From Hyphomicrobiales bacterium (GTDB taxonomy: Bacteria; Pseudomonadota; Alphaproteobacteria; Rhizobiales; Aestuariivirgaceae): DNA of 14,212 nt. Positions 1-7,853 of this stretch are shown here, one piece after another; position 1 is the stretch's first letter; every line of letters starts with the position of its first letter. A model generated the notes under the pieces. That model saw only the letters and a list, made by a program, of their open reading frames with translations, did no database searches and had not been told where the DNA came from. Location: assembly GCA_003151375.1 (NCBI GenBank), contig PLXI01000219.1:251-14462 (forward strand). Direction: 5' to 3'. The position numbers were made by a program, and so were the translations under genes.

Positions 1-862
<862 letters not shown>

Positions 863-865
863 TCT

Positions 866-1780
866 ATGGCTGAGCATGAAAAATATGCGCGTGACATGAA
901 AGGTTATGGCGGTAAACCGCCAAACCCGAAATGGCCAGGTGGCGCTTATGTGGCCGTGCAATTTGTTCTAAACTATGAAGAGGGTGGCGAGAACAACATC
1001 CTTCACGGTGATGCCGCATCTGAAGCTTTCCTGAGTGAGATTGTTGGTGCAGCACCCTGGGTTGGCCAGCGGCACTGGAACATGGAATCCATTTATGAAT
1101 ATGGTGCGAGAGCTGGTTTCTGGCGACTGCATGACATGTTCACGTCCCGCAAAATTCCGGTCACCATTTACGGTGTGGCCACTGCGCTGCAACGTTCGCC
1201 TGAGCAAGTAGCGGCCATGAAGAAAGCCAAATGGGAGATTGCGTCTCATGGTCTGAAATGGGTTGAACACAAAGACATGGCCGAAGACATGGAGCGCGCT
1301 TCCATCGAGAAGGCCATCCGCATTCACAAAGAGATAACAGGCGAGCGCCCGCTGGGCTGGTACACTGGCCGCTGTTCGATGAACACTACAAAATTGGTAA
1401 TGGAAGAAGGTGGATTTCTTTATTCATCTGATGACTATGCCGATGATCTGCCTTATTTCCTGCCCAAATCTGACGGCAAAAAACATCTCATCATACCATA
1501 CACGCTTGACACCAATGACATGCGCTTTGCCACACCTCAGGGCTTCAACACGGGTGAGCATTTTTACCAATACCTGAAAGACACATTCGATTGCCTTTAT
1601 GAAGAGGGCAAAAAGGGCGCACCCAAGATGATGACGGTGGGTCTCCACTGCCGCCTAGCGGGCCGCCCTGGGCGCGCCCTAGGCTTGGCCAAATTCATGG
1701 ATTACATCGGCAAAAAGAAAAAGGTCTGGGTTCCGCGCCGAATTGATATTGCCAAACATTGGTGGAAAGAATTCGGTTAG
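866..1780 (+). CDS. puuE: Allantoinase PuuE, polysaccharide-deacetylase fold
   Basis: Predicted to hydrolyse (S)-allantoin to allantoate in urate/purine catabolism; cytosolic, no signal peptide. The 304-residue length fits the family (about 300-320). Family signatures seen: YEEGGENNILHGD at residues 37-49, MESIYEYGARAGFWR near 73-87, GWYTGR at 164-169, PYTLDTNDMRFATPQGFNTG at 211-230 and GLHCRLAGRPGR at 259-270. PuuE belongs to the NodB/CE4 fold but, from family knowledge, is not a sugar deacetylase and differs from the metal-dependent DAL1/AllB allantoinases. The ATG is preceded by GGAAAG overlapping the gnd stop. No other urate genes (uricase, HIU hydrolase, OHCU decarboxylase, allantoicase) lie in the window, so the pathway context cannot be confirmed. 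It ends with TAG and no hairpin terminator is evident. Confidence 0.92.
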   Translation: MAEHEKYARDMKGYGGKPPNPKWPGGAYVAVQFVLNYEEGGENNILHGDAASEAFLSEIVGAAPWVGQRHWNMESIYEYGARAGFWRLHDMFTSRKIPVTIYGVATALQRSPEQVAAMKKAKWEIASHGLKWVEHKDMAEDMERASIEKAIRIHKEITGERPLGWYTGRCSMNTTKLVMEEGGFLYSSDDYADDLPYFLPKSDGKKHLIIPYTLDTNDMRFATPQGFNTGEHFYQYLKDTFDCLYEEGKKGAPKMMTVGLHCRLAGRPGRALGLAKFMDYIGKKKKVWVPRRIDIAKHWWKEFG

Positions 1781-2017
1781 TCCAACCACTCACCATTAAG
1801 ATCCTCAGATGTTTTGCGCGACGTGAAATTATAATCAACGCATTAAATTTTTGCTGCAAAACGCCAGATTAGTAAGACTACACCTGTCTCTATCTGGAGG
1901 AGCATCAATGAAGATGAGGAAATTAATTTGGATGAACTTGTTTTTTGTTCGTCAGCTTTATGATTGCTTAGACGGCGTTGTCATCTGAACAGTTGACGAC
2001 TGCTGTCGTGCCAAATT
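1781..2017. other. Intergenic region between puuE and the response regulator
   Basis: 237 bases between two convergent genes. Besides the 26-codon ORF it holds an inverted pair GTTTTGC (1811-1817) and GCAAAAC (1856-1862) flanking an AT-rich segment with TATAAT at 1830-1835. I see no T-tract terminator for either gene, no RNA gene and no recognisable transposase remnant. Confidence 0.45.
1908..1988 (+). CDS. Possible 26-residue peptide with strong ribosome binding site
   Basis: A short ORF encoding MKMRKLIWMNLFFVRQLYDC plus six more residues. The perfect Shine-Dalgarno GGAGGAG at 1896-1902, 5 bases before the ATG, is the strongest in this part of the window. The start (Lys/Arg followed by a hydrophobic run) looks like a signal peptide or membrane anchor, but the ORF then ends quickly at TGA. 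It may be a real small membrane peptide, or the 5' stub of a gene that has been shifted or deleted; another frame downstream (about 1979-2065) stays open but matches nothing I recognise. A TATAAT at 1830-1835 could be its -10 box, without a convincing -35. It sits between puuE and the converging response regulator. Function unknown. Confidence 0.3.
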   Translation: MKMRKLIWMNLFFVRQLYDCLDGVVI

Positions 2018-2383
2018 TCATGTGCCCAATAATCTCGTCATCTCTGCTACGATGGTATTGTCGCTATAAGGCTTAGAAAAAAACCTGGAACCAGCGGGCA
2101 ATTCATTTTCATCTAGCATTCCTTTACCCGATACAACTATCAAGTGTACAGGTGGCCATCTGTCCCGGATATAGTGTGCGAGCTTCAATCCATCTATGCT
2201 GCCGGGCATTTCAACGTCGGTGAATACCAAGCGAATGTCTGCTCGGGCTTCCAGGATAGCGATTGCTGCGTCGGCATTCTCAGCCCCAATGGCATGGAAT
2301 CCTGCGGCTTCAACCAGCTCCATAGCGCTCAACCGGATAAGCGGGTGATCTTCAACCACCAAGACAGTTGCGTTGTTCATCAT
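2018..2383 (-). CDS. CheY-like single-domain response regulator
   Basis: A stand-alone receiver domain of about 121 residues with no output domain, so it probably acts by phosphorelay or protein contact rather than DNA binding. Receiver features seen: VLVVEDHPLIR with the acidic pair near the N-terminus, the phospho-acceptor Asp in LVFTDVEMPG, the conserved Ser in LIVVSGKG, and the Lys-Pro pair in FFSKPYSD. I place the start at the ATG at 2383 (MMNNATVLVVEDHP) because the receiver fold begins immediately after it; an upstream start at 2434 would add 17 residues unlike the family. It lies 77 bases downstream of the histidine kinase on the same strand and is its likely partner. The receiver is intact although the kinase reading frame is broken. 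Confidence 0.88.
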   Translation of the reverse strand: MMNNATVLVVEDHPLIRLSAMELVEAAGFHAIGAENADAAIAILEARADIRLVFTDVEMPGSIDGLKLAHYIRDRWPPVHLIVVSGKGMLDENELPAGSRFFSKPYSDNTIVAEMTRLLGT

Positions 2384-2459
2384 TCTGTTTCCCGCAAAAA
2401 GCAATTTGAACGTGGATTGATGATAGGTTCCCATTTCGGCTCCAATTTCTGCAACTTCA

Positions 2460-3514
2460 TCACACGATCCTAGCTACGGGAACCACGGCAAGCTGAGCAT
2501 GTACAACTGAGATTGCTGTGCCAGGATTTGCGCTTGCGACTTTAATTTCGGAGTCCAAACTCTTTGCGAGTGCTTCAATGATATTGGTACCGAGGCCGGG
2601 CTTAACGCCTTCTGAGGGCGCAGGCATCCCCACTCCATTATCGCTTATACTCAATGTCCAGTTGGGGCCGTGAGATCGATAATCGACGACGATTTTCCCC
2701 GAACGATTTTCGGGGAACGCGTGTTTAAGGGCATTGATAACCAATTCGGTCACAATCAGCCCTAGGCTCACGGAAGTATTGCCATCGGTTACACTGGCAT
2801 CGACTGACACCTCGATTGTGAGCAGCCGGTGGTCGGGATCATTGATGCCCCAAGGCTTTTGCAGAGCTGCGTGAAATAGGATCGAAGTTCGACCTTACCG
2901 AGGCCTGATGCGGCAAGTTGCTGTTGAACCGCGGCAATTGACATCAAGCGGCCATGCGCGTCATTGAGATGCCCACGGGTTTCCTCGGAGTTCACCCTGC
3001 GGGCGCTCTGCATCAGGATGCTTGCGATGATCTGGAGACTGTTGGCGACCCGGTGCTGGACCTCCTTCAATAGAATCGCATTGTCGCGCAGGAGGTCGTC
3101 CTTGATCTTGTCATTAGCCCGGGCTTCGGTTACGTCCGCAAGTGCCAACAGCACGCGACTCTGTTCTTTGTCGTCGTATTTGACCTTATGCGCATTTAGA
3201 ACCAGAGACCTTGGAGCCAGTCCGTTGCGGTTGAGGCTAAACTCATAAGCCTGAACCTCTGCTGCTCCGGAAGCCGTTGCTTCAAGCAGAGAATTCAATT
3301 GGGGAACATCCCACTCGCCATTCCCGAGTTCGGAGAGCCTTTTACCGGGCACACTTGCTGGATCGATTTGAAAGGCGCGGCAGAATGAGGCGCTTGCAGC
3401 TATTACTGCGAGTTGGCCATCCAAGAGAACAAGCGGTGCATCTGATGAAGCGATAACCGCAAGCATCAGGCTTAGCCCTGCAGCCTCTGGATGAAAATTG
3501 ATTGGTACGACCAT
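2460..3514 (-). pseudogene. Sensor histidine kinase (PAS + HisKA_2 + HATPase), frameshifted
   Basis: A cytosolic sensor kinase split into two frames. Part one (from ATG 3514; an open frame extends to 3658) has a PAS-like sensor and the HisKA_2 phospho-acceptor box KEVQHRVANSLQIIASILMQ, with His about residue 154. Part two (open from 2810 down to 2460) has the ATP-binding domain: TELVINALKHAFP (N box), DNGVGMP (G1) and GLGTNIIEALAK (G2). At about 2835-2837 the frame jumps. After ASMI in part one, the other frame continues DHRLLTIEVSVDAS, which restores the normal family spacing if one base is missing. The rest of both halves is well preserved, so the break is recent or a sequencing error. Part one alone ends at 2789 after 19 unrelated residues. 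No membrane segments. The start at 3514 lacks a strong ribosome binding site. The response regulator follows. Confidence 0.8.
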
Positions 3515-3659
3515 GGATAAACTTACTTTTCCGGGTTTATTTGAGGCGAAAGCGATCAACGAGAAGTCGACCAAAAGCACAAGAGCATCGCGCACCACTA
3601 ACATAACACGCCAGAACCCAAATGGTTCCATTTGCAATTTAATATAAGATCGCCACAAT

Positions 3660-3898
3660 TTTAAACTGATGAGCTATCTTGCCTGAACGAGGGCGAAATC
3701 GGGCCTGAACCCGAACACTCTGCTCTGTCTTCTAGGCTTCCTTGCAGGCCATCGCAATTGTCTCACCCTATGCCTGCAGCACTTCAATCTGGCGCAGCTT
3801 CGTCACCATCTACTCCGCTAATAGTCGCTTCCTTGCCATCTTTTTTCTCCTATCCAGTTCAATACTCTCATATCGTCTAGTTCAGAAAAAGCAGGTCA
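3660..3898 (-). mobile_element. Probable truncated IS3-family insertion sequence (orfA end)
   Basis: The segment around the OrfA fossil. Upstream of orfA, the minus strand at 3898-3891 reads TGACCTGC followed by TTTTTCTGAA, which resembles the TG-starting terminal repeat of IS3-type elements at the expected distance (about 60 bases) from orfA. The other boundary is not identifiable; sequence between the OrfA homology and the kinase start (3660-3716) carries two GTTCAGGC copies on the minus strand but no matching inverted end. The exact limits are inference. Confidence 0.5.
3717..3839 (-). pseudogene. IS3-family transposase OrfA fossil with three amber stops
   Basis: Translating from the ATG at 3839 gives MARKRLLAE, stop, MVTKLRQIEVLQA, stop, GETIAMACKEA, stop, KTEQS. 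This matches, residue for residue, the N-terminal helix-turn-helix of IS3-family OrfA proteins of the KLRQIEVL...ACKEA.ITEQ type. Each stop is a TAG where the family has Glu or Gln (one-base changes from GAG or CAG). GGAG at 3847-3850 is the expected ribosome binding site. Homology ends after about 41 codons; the usual YYRW and leucine-zipper parts and all of orfB are missing. Inactive. Recognition rests on remembered family sequence, not on a search. Confidence 0.75.
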
Positions 3899-3947
3899 GG
3901 TCAGTATTTCAAATAGCGGTGGATTAAATGACTTAACTAGGAATAAA

Positions 3948-4023
3948 TGGTGGAGCGAAGGGGGATCGAACCCCTGACCTCGGCATTGCGAACGCCGCGC
4001 TCTCCCAACTGAGCTACCGCCCC
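3948..4023 (-). tRNA. tRNA-Ala (anticodon CGC)
   Basis: The reverse complement folds into a complete 76-base cloverleaf including an encoded CCA end. Acceptor GGGGCGG pairs with TCGCTCC (two G-T pairs); D arm GCTC/GAGC; anticodon stem CGGCG/TGCCG with loop TTCGCAA, giving anticodon CGC that reads alanine codon GCG; T arm AGGGG/CCCCT with loop TTCGATC; discriminator A then CCA. No intron or mismatch in conserved positions. It lies between the IS fossil and the divergent YggT operon. Confidence 0.96.
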
Positions 4024-4040
4024 TTTTTAAAGGTGTCTTC

Positions 4041-4069
4041 GTATTAAATGCCATCATGCACACGGTCAA
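4041..4069 (-). promoter_or_regulatory. Probable sigma-70 promoter of tRNA-Ala
   Basis: On the minus strand TTGACC (4069-4064) is followed after 17 bases by TAATAC (4046-4041); an alternative -10 is TTTAAT two bases closer. Transcription would start near 4034, about 10 bases before the mature tRNA end at 4023, as expected for a tRNA gene. Confidence 0.6.
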
Positions 4070-4079
4070 GACGACTGGC

Positions 4080-4108
4080 TTGTAACCACGCGCCTCAACG
4101 CTTAAATG
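4080..4108 (+). promoter_or_regulatory. Possible promoter of the YggT operon
   Basis: TTGTAA (4080-4085), 17 bases, TAAATG (4103-4108), leaving a short leader before the ATG at 4131 with ribosome binding site GAAAGG at 4122-4127. The match is weak, but some promoter must lie in the 107 bases between the divergent tRNA and this operon. Confidence 0.3.
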
Positions 4109-4130
4109 AAACACACAACGCGAAAGGCTT

Positions 4131-4427
4131 ATGATGAACCCGGCAATTTGGCTGACCTACGAAGTTCTCAATATTTATTGGTATATAATCCTCGCCACGG
4201 TGGTGATTAGCTGGCTGGTGTCCTTTAACATTATCAACACCACCAACCCCTCGGTGCGCCAAATCAGCCATGCACTTTATGTGTTAACTGAACCGATCCT
4301 CGGCCCCATCCGCCGCGTCTTGCCGGATTTGGGCGGACTGGATTTCTCACCTGTAGTGGTTCTTCTCGTCATCTCATTCCTGCAACAATCCTTGTTGCCC
4401 TATTTCTTCTTGCAAATTGCGCGCTAA
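4131..4427 (+). CDS. YggT family membrane protein
   Basis: A 98-residue protein of the YggT family (CCB3/YlmG in plastids and cyanobacteria). Family roles are in membrane-protein assembly or cell-envelope homeostasis; the precise function in alphaproteobacteria is not settled. Seen: a hydrophobic segment at about residues 10-31 (YEVLNIYWYIILATVVISWL), a conserved middle with TEPILGPIRRVLPDLGGLDFSP, and a second hydrophobic segment at about 73-96. The TEP.L.P.RR..P..GG.D.SP pattern is the family hallmark. The start could be the first or second of two adjacent ATGs (4131 or 4134). The stop TAA overlaps the ATG of the DUF167 gene by one base (TAATG), indicating translational coupling. Confidence 0.93.
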   Translation: MMNPAIWLTYEVLNIYWYIILATVVISWLVSFNIINTTNPSVRQISHALYVLTEPILGPIRRVLPDLGGLDFSPVVVLLVISFLQQSLLPYFFLQIAR

Positions 4428-4732
4428 TGCCCTTGCGGCAAACGCCAAAGGGATTGTTCCTGCACCTGCGCGTCACATCAAAGGCAGGCCGCGATGAAGT
4501 CGTGGGCCTTGTGGCCAACGCCGTTGGGCAAATTGCCTTAGCTTTGAAAGTATCAAAACCTCTTGAAAAAGGTGCGGCCACCGCAGCAGTGATTGAAACA
4601 CTGGCCAAGGCAGTTGGTGTTGCGAAGTCGTCCTTCCGGCTCGCATCAGGTGAAACCTCACGCGACAAAGTGGTGGAAGTGGTGCAAAATGAAAGCATCG
4701 TTCGCTATTTTCTGGAGGGCCACAACAAATGA
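4427..4732 (+). CDS. DUF167 / YggU family protein
   Basis: A 101-residue soluble protein of the DUF167 (YggU) family, small alpha/beta proteins of unknown biochemical role. Family features seen: the N-terminal strand LRVTSKAGRDEVVG, the central LKVSKPLEKGAATAAVIETLAKAVGV (Pro-x-x-Gly/Lys-Ala followed by a helix), and SFRLASGETSRDKVVEV. In many proteobacteria yggU follows yggT, as here. It overlaps YggT by one base and the next gene by four bases (ATGA at 4729-4732), so the three genes form one coupled operon. Confidence 0.93.
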   Translation: MPLRQTPKGLFLHLRVTSKAGRDEVVGLVANAVGQIALALKVSKPLEKGAATAAVIETLAKAVGVAKSSFRLASGETSRDKVVEVVQNESIVRYFLEGHNK

Positions 4733-5310
4733 AAGTCTTGATGATTGTTGCCGGCATCGCAAGCCTCGCTACACCAGTCCTCGCAGGTGATGTGAAATCG
4801 GTCTTTACCGAAATCGATCTCAAGAAATGCAAGCAGACCGAGAAGGCCGACAATGAGGTCTTTGCCGGCGCCTGGCACTGCAAGGGTTACGGCGGCTATG
4901 ACGTTTTCATCAGATCGGGCGATGACCGTGACTCCGTCGCCTTTGGCAAGTCGGATGACAAGAATTGCTCGGGCATGAAGAGCTTCAACCATTTCAATGC
5001 CGCCGGCAGCAAGATCGAATGGCGCGTAAAGGACGCAAAGCCCATTGCCGCCATCCTGCGATGGACCGTGTCCCTTGAGCCGGATTCCACCAAGCAGGGC
5101 ACTTGGCTGGTGGTGAACAAGCTGGACAACGGCTCCGCCTGCCAGATGCACTATGTGAACGGGTCTTTCCCCAACGCCAATGACGCGGCGCGCAAGGCCG
5201 CCGATGAAAAGGCTGATGGCTTTGTTTGCGAAACCGGGATTCCGACTTATGATTCCAGCATCGGCGAACCCGGCATCAGCCTAGAGCCGTGCAAGGCGCT
5301 GGCGGAATAG
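4729..5310 (+). CDS. Secreted hypothetical protein with six cysteines
   Basis: I do not recognise this 193-residue protein. It has a signal peptide: MKVLMIVAGIASLATPVLA with probable cleavage after Ala19 (VLA|G). The mature part is about 174 residues with Cys at 34, 51, 80, 138, 167 and 188, an even number consistent with three disulphides in the periplasm. No membrane segments follow. Recognisable short stretches are GAWHCKGYGGYDVFIRSGDDR (47-67) and ILRWTVSL (109-116). It overlaps yggU by ATGA and thus joins the YggT operon, which hints at an envelope role; this is inference. Its TAG stop is directly followed by the stop codon of convergent typA, with no base between them. The arrangement with YggU is unusual, since folD or other metabolic genes are more usual neighbours. 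Confidence 0.85.
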   Translation: MKVLMIVAGIASLATPVLAGDVKSVFTEIDLKKCKQTEKADNEVFAGAWHCKGYGGYDVFIRSGDDRDSVAFGKSDDKNCSGMKSFNHFNAAGSKIEWRVKDAKPIAAILRWTVSLEPDSTKQGTWLVVNKLDNGSACQMHYVNGSFPNANDAARKAADEKADGFVCETGIPTYDSSIGEPGISLEPCKALAE

Positions 5311-7137
5311 TTACTCCGCCGCTGCTTCCTTAGAGCGGCTCAAACGCTTGCGCTCATTCGGATCAAGATGGATTTTGCGTAAGCGGATGGATTTCGGCGT
5401 TATCTCGACGAGTTCATCTTCGCCCACATAGGCCAGCGCTTTTTCAAGAGACATCTTGATCGGCGGCGTGAGAACCACGGCTTCATCTTTGCCAGATGCG
5501 CGCACGTTGGTCAGCTTTTTGCCCTTGATCACATTGAGCTCAAGATCATTGCCACGTGTATGCTCACCGATAATCATGCCAGCATAAACCTTGGTGCCAT
5601 GCTCAATGAACATTGGGCCACGATCTTGGAGGTTGAAAATGGCATAGGCCACAGCGTCACCATCAGAATTAGACAATAGCGCGCCGGTGTGGCGGCCGGG
5701 AATGTCGCCCACATAAGGTGCATAGGCATGAAACAAGCGGTTCATAATGGCCGTGCCTCTGGTATCGCCCATCAACTCGCTTTGATAACCAATCAACCCG
5801 CGCGTTGGCGCATGAAACACAATGCGCTGGCGGCCATGGCCAGATGGGCGCATGTCACGCATTTCGGCGCGACGCTCAGAAAGCTTTTGAACCACAATCC
5901 CCGTATAGGCCTCATCAACGTCAACAATAACTTCTTCGATTGGCTCCAGCCTATTGCCAGCTTCATCAGTTTTGAACACCACGCGTGGGCGCCCAACAGT
6001 CAGCTCAAAGCCTTCGCGGCGCATCACTTCAATCAAAATGCCAAGCTGCAGTTCGCCACGACCAGCGACTTCAAAGGCATCGGTTTCATTTTCAGAAGCC
6101 GTAACTTTCAAAGCCACATTGCCTTCAGCCTCACGCAGCAAACGTTCGCGAATGACGCGCGACTGAACCTTGTCGCCTTCTTTGCCAGCCAGCGGTCCGT
6201 CATTAATGCGGAATGTCATGGTGAGAGTTGGCGGATCGATCGGCTGTGCTTGGATCGGCACAGTCACTGTGGGATCAGCAATGGTGTCAGCGACTGTCGC
6301 AGTTGTTAGGCCTGAAATTGCGATAATGTCGCCAGCGTCAGCCTGCTCGACAGGAATGCGTTCTAGCCCACGGAAAGAAAGAACTTTAGAAACGCGGCCC
6401 ACTTCTACCACCGTCCCATCACGGCCCAAGGCGCGAACGGCTTGATTGGCCTTCACTGAGCCAGAGCGGATGCGCCCAGTGAGAACGCGGCCCAAAAATG
6501 GATTGGCTTCAATCGTGGTCACCAACATGCGGAACGGGCCTTCTTCAACCACGGGCGGCTTGAAATGTGAAACCACCATATCAAACAGCGCAGACATATC
6601 ATCGGCTTGCTTTTCTGGCGTAGTGCTCATCCAGCCCAGTTTGGCGGAACCATAGATGATCGGAAAATCAAGTTGTTCATCCGTTGCGTCAAGTGCCGCA
6701 AAGAGATCAAACACCTCATTCACCACTTCTTGATAACGTTGATCCGGGCGGTCAATCTTATTGATTACAACGATGGGCTTAAGCCCCAGCTTCAAGGCTT
6801 TCGCCAACACAAACTTGGTTTGCGGCATCGGGCCTTCGGCAGCATCAACCAGCAAGGCAGCACCATCCACCATATTCAAAATACGCTCAACTTCACCGCC
6901 AAAATCGGCGTGGCCTGGCGTATCCACAATGTTGATGCGCGTGTCTTTCCACTGCACTGAAGTGACCTTGGCCAGAATGGTAATGCCGCGTTCTTTTTCC
7001 AAATCGTTGGAATCCATGGCCCGCTCGGCAACCTTTTGGTTGTCGCGGAAGGTGCCGGATTGTGCCAGCAAACGGTCGATCAATGTGGTCTTACCGTGGT
7101 CAACGTGGGCAATAATAGCAATGTTGCGCAGATTCAT
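5311..7137 (-). CDS. typA: Ribosome-associated GTPase TypA/BipA
   Basis: A translational GTPase of the EF-G superfamily that binds ribosomes and aids 50S assembly and stress or cold adaptation. 608 residues, the usual family length. GTPase motifs: AHVDHGKTT (10-18, P-loop), the ERGITI switch-I stretch (49-54), VDTPGHADFGGEV from 71, and NKIDRPDQR near 127. Beta-barrel and EF-G-like domains follow, with the TypA-specific C-terminal region containing GTAIMNRLFHAYAPY and the ending LRKIHLDPNERKR. I choose ATG 7137 because family members begin MNLRNIAIIAHVDHGKTT; an open extension to 7206 adds 23 unlikely residues. It lies 74 bases downstream of the NeuD-like gene, so it may share the argG transcript or use its own promoter. 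Confidence 0.96.
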   Translation of the reverse strand: MNLRNIAIIAHVDHGKTTLIDRLLAQSGTFRDNQKVAERAMDSNDLEKERGITILAKVTSVQWKDTRINIVDTPGHADFGGEVERILNMVDGAALLVDAAEGPMPQTKFVLAKALKLGLKPIVVINKIDRPDQRYQEVVNEVFDLFAALDATDEQLDFPIIYGSAKLGWMSTTPEKQADDMSALFDMVVSHFKPPVVEEGPFRMLVTTIEANPFLGRVLTGRIRSGSVKANQAVRALGRDGTVVEVGRVSKVLSFRGLERIPVEQADAGDIIAISGLTTATVADTIADPTVTVPIQAQPIDPPTLTMTFRINDGPLAGKEGDKVQSRVIRERLLREAEGNVALKVTASENETDAFEVAGRGELQLGILIEVMRREGFELTVGRPRVVFKTDEAGNRLEPIEEVIVDVDEAYTGIVVQKLSERRAEMRDMRPSGHGRQRIVFHAPTRGLIGYQSELMGDTRGTAIMNRLFHAYAPYVGDIPGRHTGALLSNSDGDAVAYAIFNLQDRGPMFIEHGTKVYAGMIIGEHTRGNDLELNVIKGKKLTNVRASGKDEAVVLTPPIKMSLEKALAYVGEDELVEITPKSIRLRKIHLDPNERKRLSRSKEAAAE

Positions 7138-7211
7138 ATGAGCGCCAACTTTCTGTAAAATGAGCGGAATTGGCGCGGCCTTAGCATGTGCAGCATTGAG
7201 AAGCAAACGTC

Positions 7212-7844
7212 TCAGTCAGCCCTGGCAACCACCCGAGCTGGAACGCCTTGAACCCGCACTCCACTCTCAAGAGGAGTGATAACCACAGCACCCGCTGCCA
7301 CCATGCAGCGTGTCCCAATGTGAATGCCTTCGCGCACGCTGGCACCAAGGCCAATCCAGCTTTCTGCACCAACCTCAACGTCGCCGCCCAAATGCGCCCC
7401 CGGTGAGATATGAACACCATCGCCAATCACACAATCATGGTCAACGCTGGCAGAAGTATTAACAATCACACCATGCCCTAGCACGGCACCCGCGTTAACC
7501 ACAGCGCCTGCCATAACCACACAACCCATGCCAAGTTTGGCATGTTTGGAAACACTGGCAAATGGATGCACCAGCGTTGGCATAGAAATGCCCGCTGCAA
7601 CCATTTCTTGCACCAGTTTCAAGCGCAAACCATTGGTGTTCAGCGCCACAAAGCGCTCAAATCCCTGGCTACTATTTTCAAAGCTGCGGCCGACCACCTT
7701 CCAAGCCAGATTTTCGCTCTGCCCCGGCCAGCGCGCATCCACAAACTCGATGTCTGAATAACCACACAGCTCAGCGATATCAGCAACCACGCGCCCATGC
7801 CCGCCAGCGCCTAAAATGCAAATGCCTTTTGCCGACTGAGTCAT
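7212..7844 (-). CDS. NeuD/PglD-type sugar O/N-acyltransferase (hexapeptide repeat)
   Basis: A 210-residue two-domain acyltransferase. The N-terminal Rossmann-like sugar-nucleotide-binding domain begins CILGAGGHGRVVADI (9-23). A left-handed beta-helix of hexapeptide repeats spans about 92-190 (VSKHAKLGMGCVVMAGAVV..., VIVNTSASVDHDCVIGDG, VEVGAESWIGLGASV). The probable catalytic base is His136 in SVDHDC, matching the EHDC of PglD; HISPGAHLGGDV follows as in the family. It acetylates an amino or hydroxyl group of a UDP- or CMP-sugar, substrate unknown. No other glycan synthesis genes are near. It starts 9 bases after the argG stop and its ribosome binding site GAGG overlaps the end of argG, so it is translated from the argG transcript. 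Confidence 0.88.
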   Translation of the reverse strand: MTQSAKGICILGAGGHGRVVADIAELCGYSDIEFVDARWPGQSENLAWKVVGRSFENSSQGFERFVALNTNGLRLKLVQEMVAAGISMPTLVHPFASVSKHAKLGMGCVVMAGAVVNAGAVLGHGVIVNTSASVDHDCVIGDGVHISPGAHLGGDVEVGAESWIGLGASVREGIHIGTRCMVAAGAVVITPLESGVRVQGVPARVVARAD

Positions 7845-7853
7845 GTTTATTGT

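Noticed and set aside
3717..3839. Amber (TAG) recoding to explain the three in-frame TAG codons in the OrfA fossil
   Set aside because: TAG is used as an ordinary stop by neighbouring intact genes (puuE, the secreted protein, rlmN, DUF2233), and the OrfA is also truncated, so simple decay explains it.
3742..3927. Plus-strand 61-codon ORF over the IS remnant
   Set aside because: No ribosome binding site or recognisable family; it runs antisense to the OrfA fossil, which explains the sequence better.
3900..3950. Attachment-site repeat of the tRNA-Ala 3' end
   Set aside because: I looked for a second copy of the tRNA 3' segment near the island and found only short chance matches, so no integration att site is claimed.
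3896..4114. Minus-strand 72-codon ORF across the tRNA
   Set aside because: It reads through the complete tRNA-Ala cloverleaf and has no protein features.
5689..6309. Plus-strand 206-codon ORF inside typA
   Set aside because: Antisense to the strongly conserved typA coding frame, with no motifs or ribosome binding site of its own.
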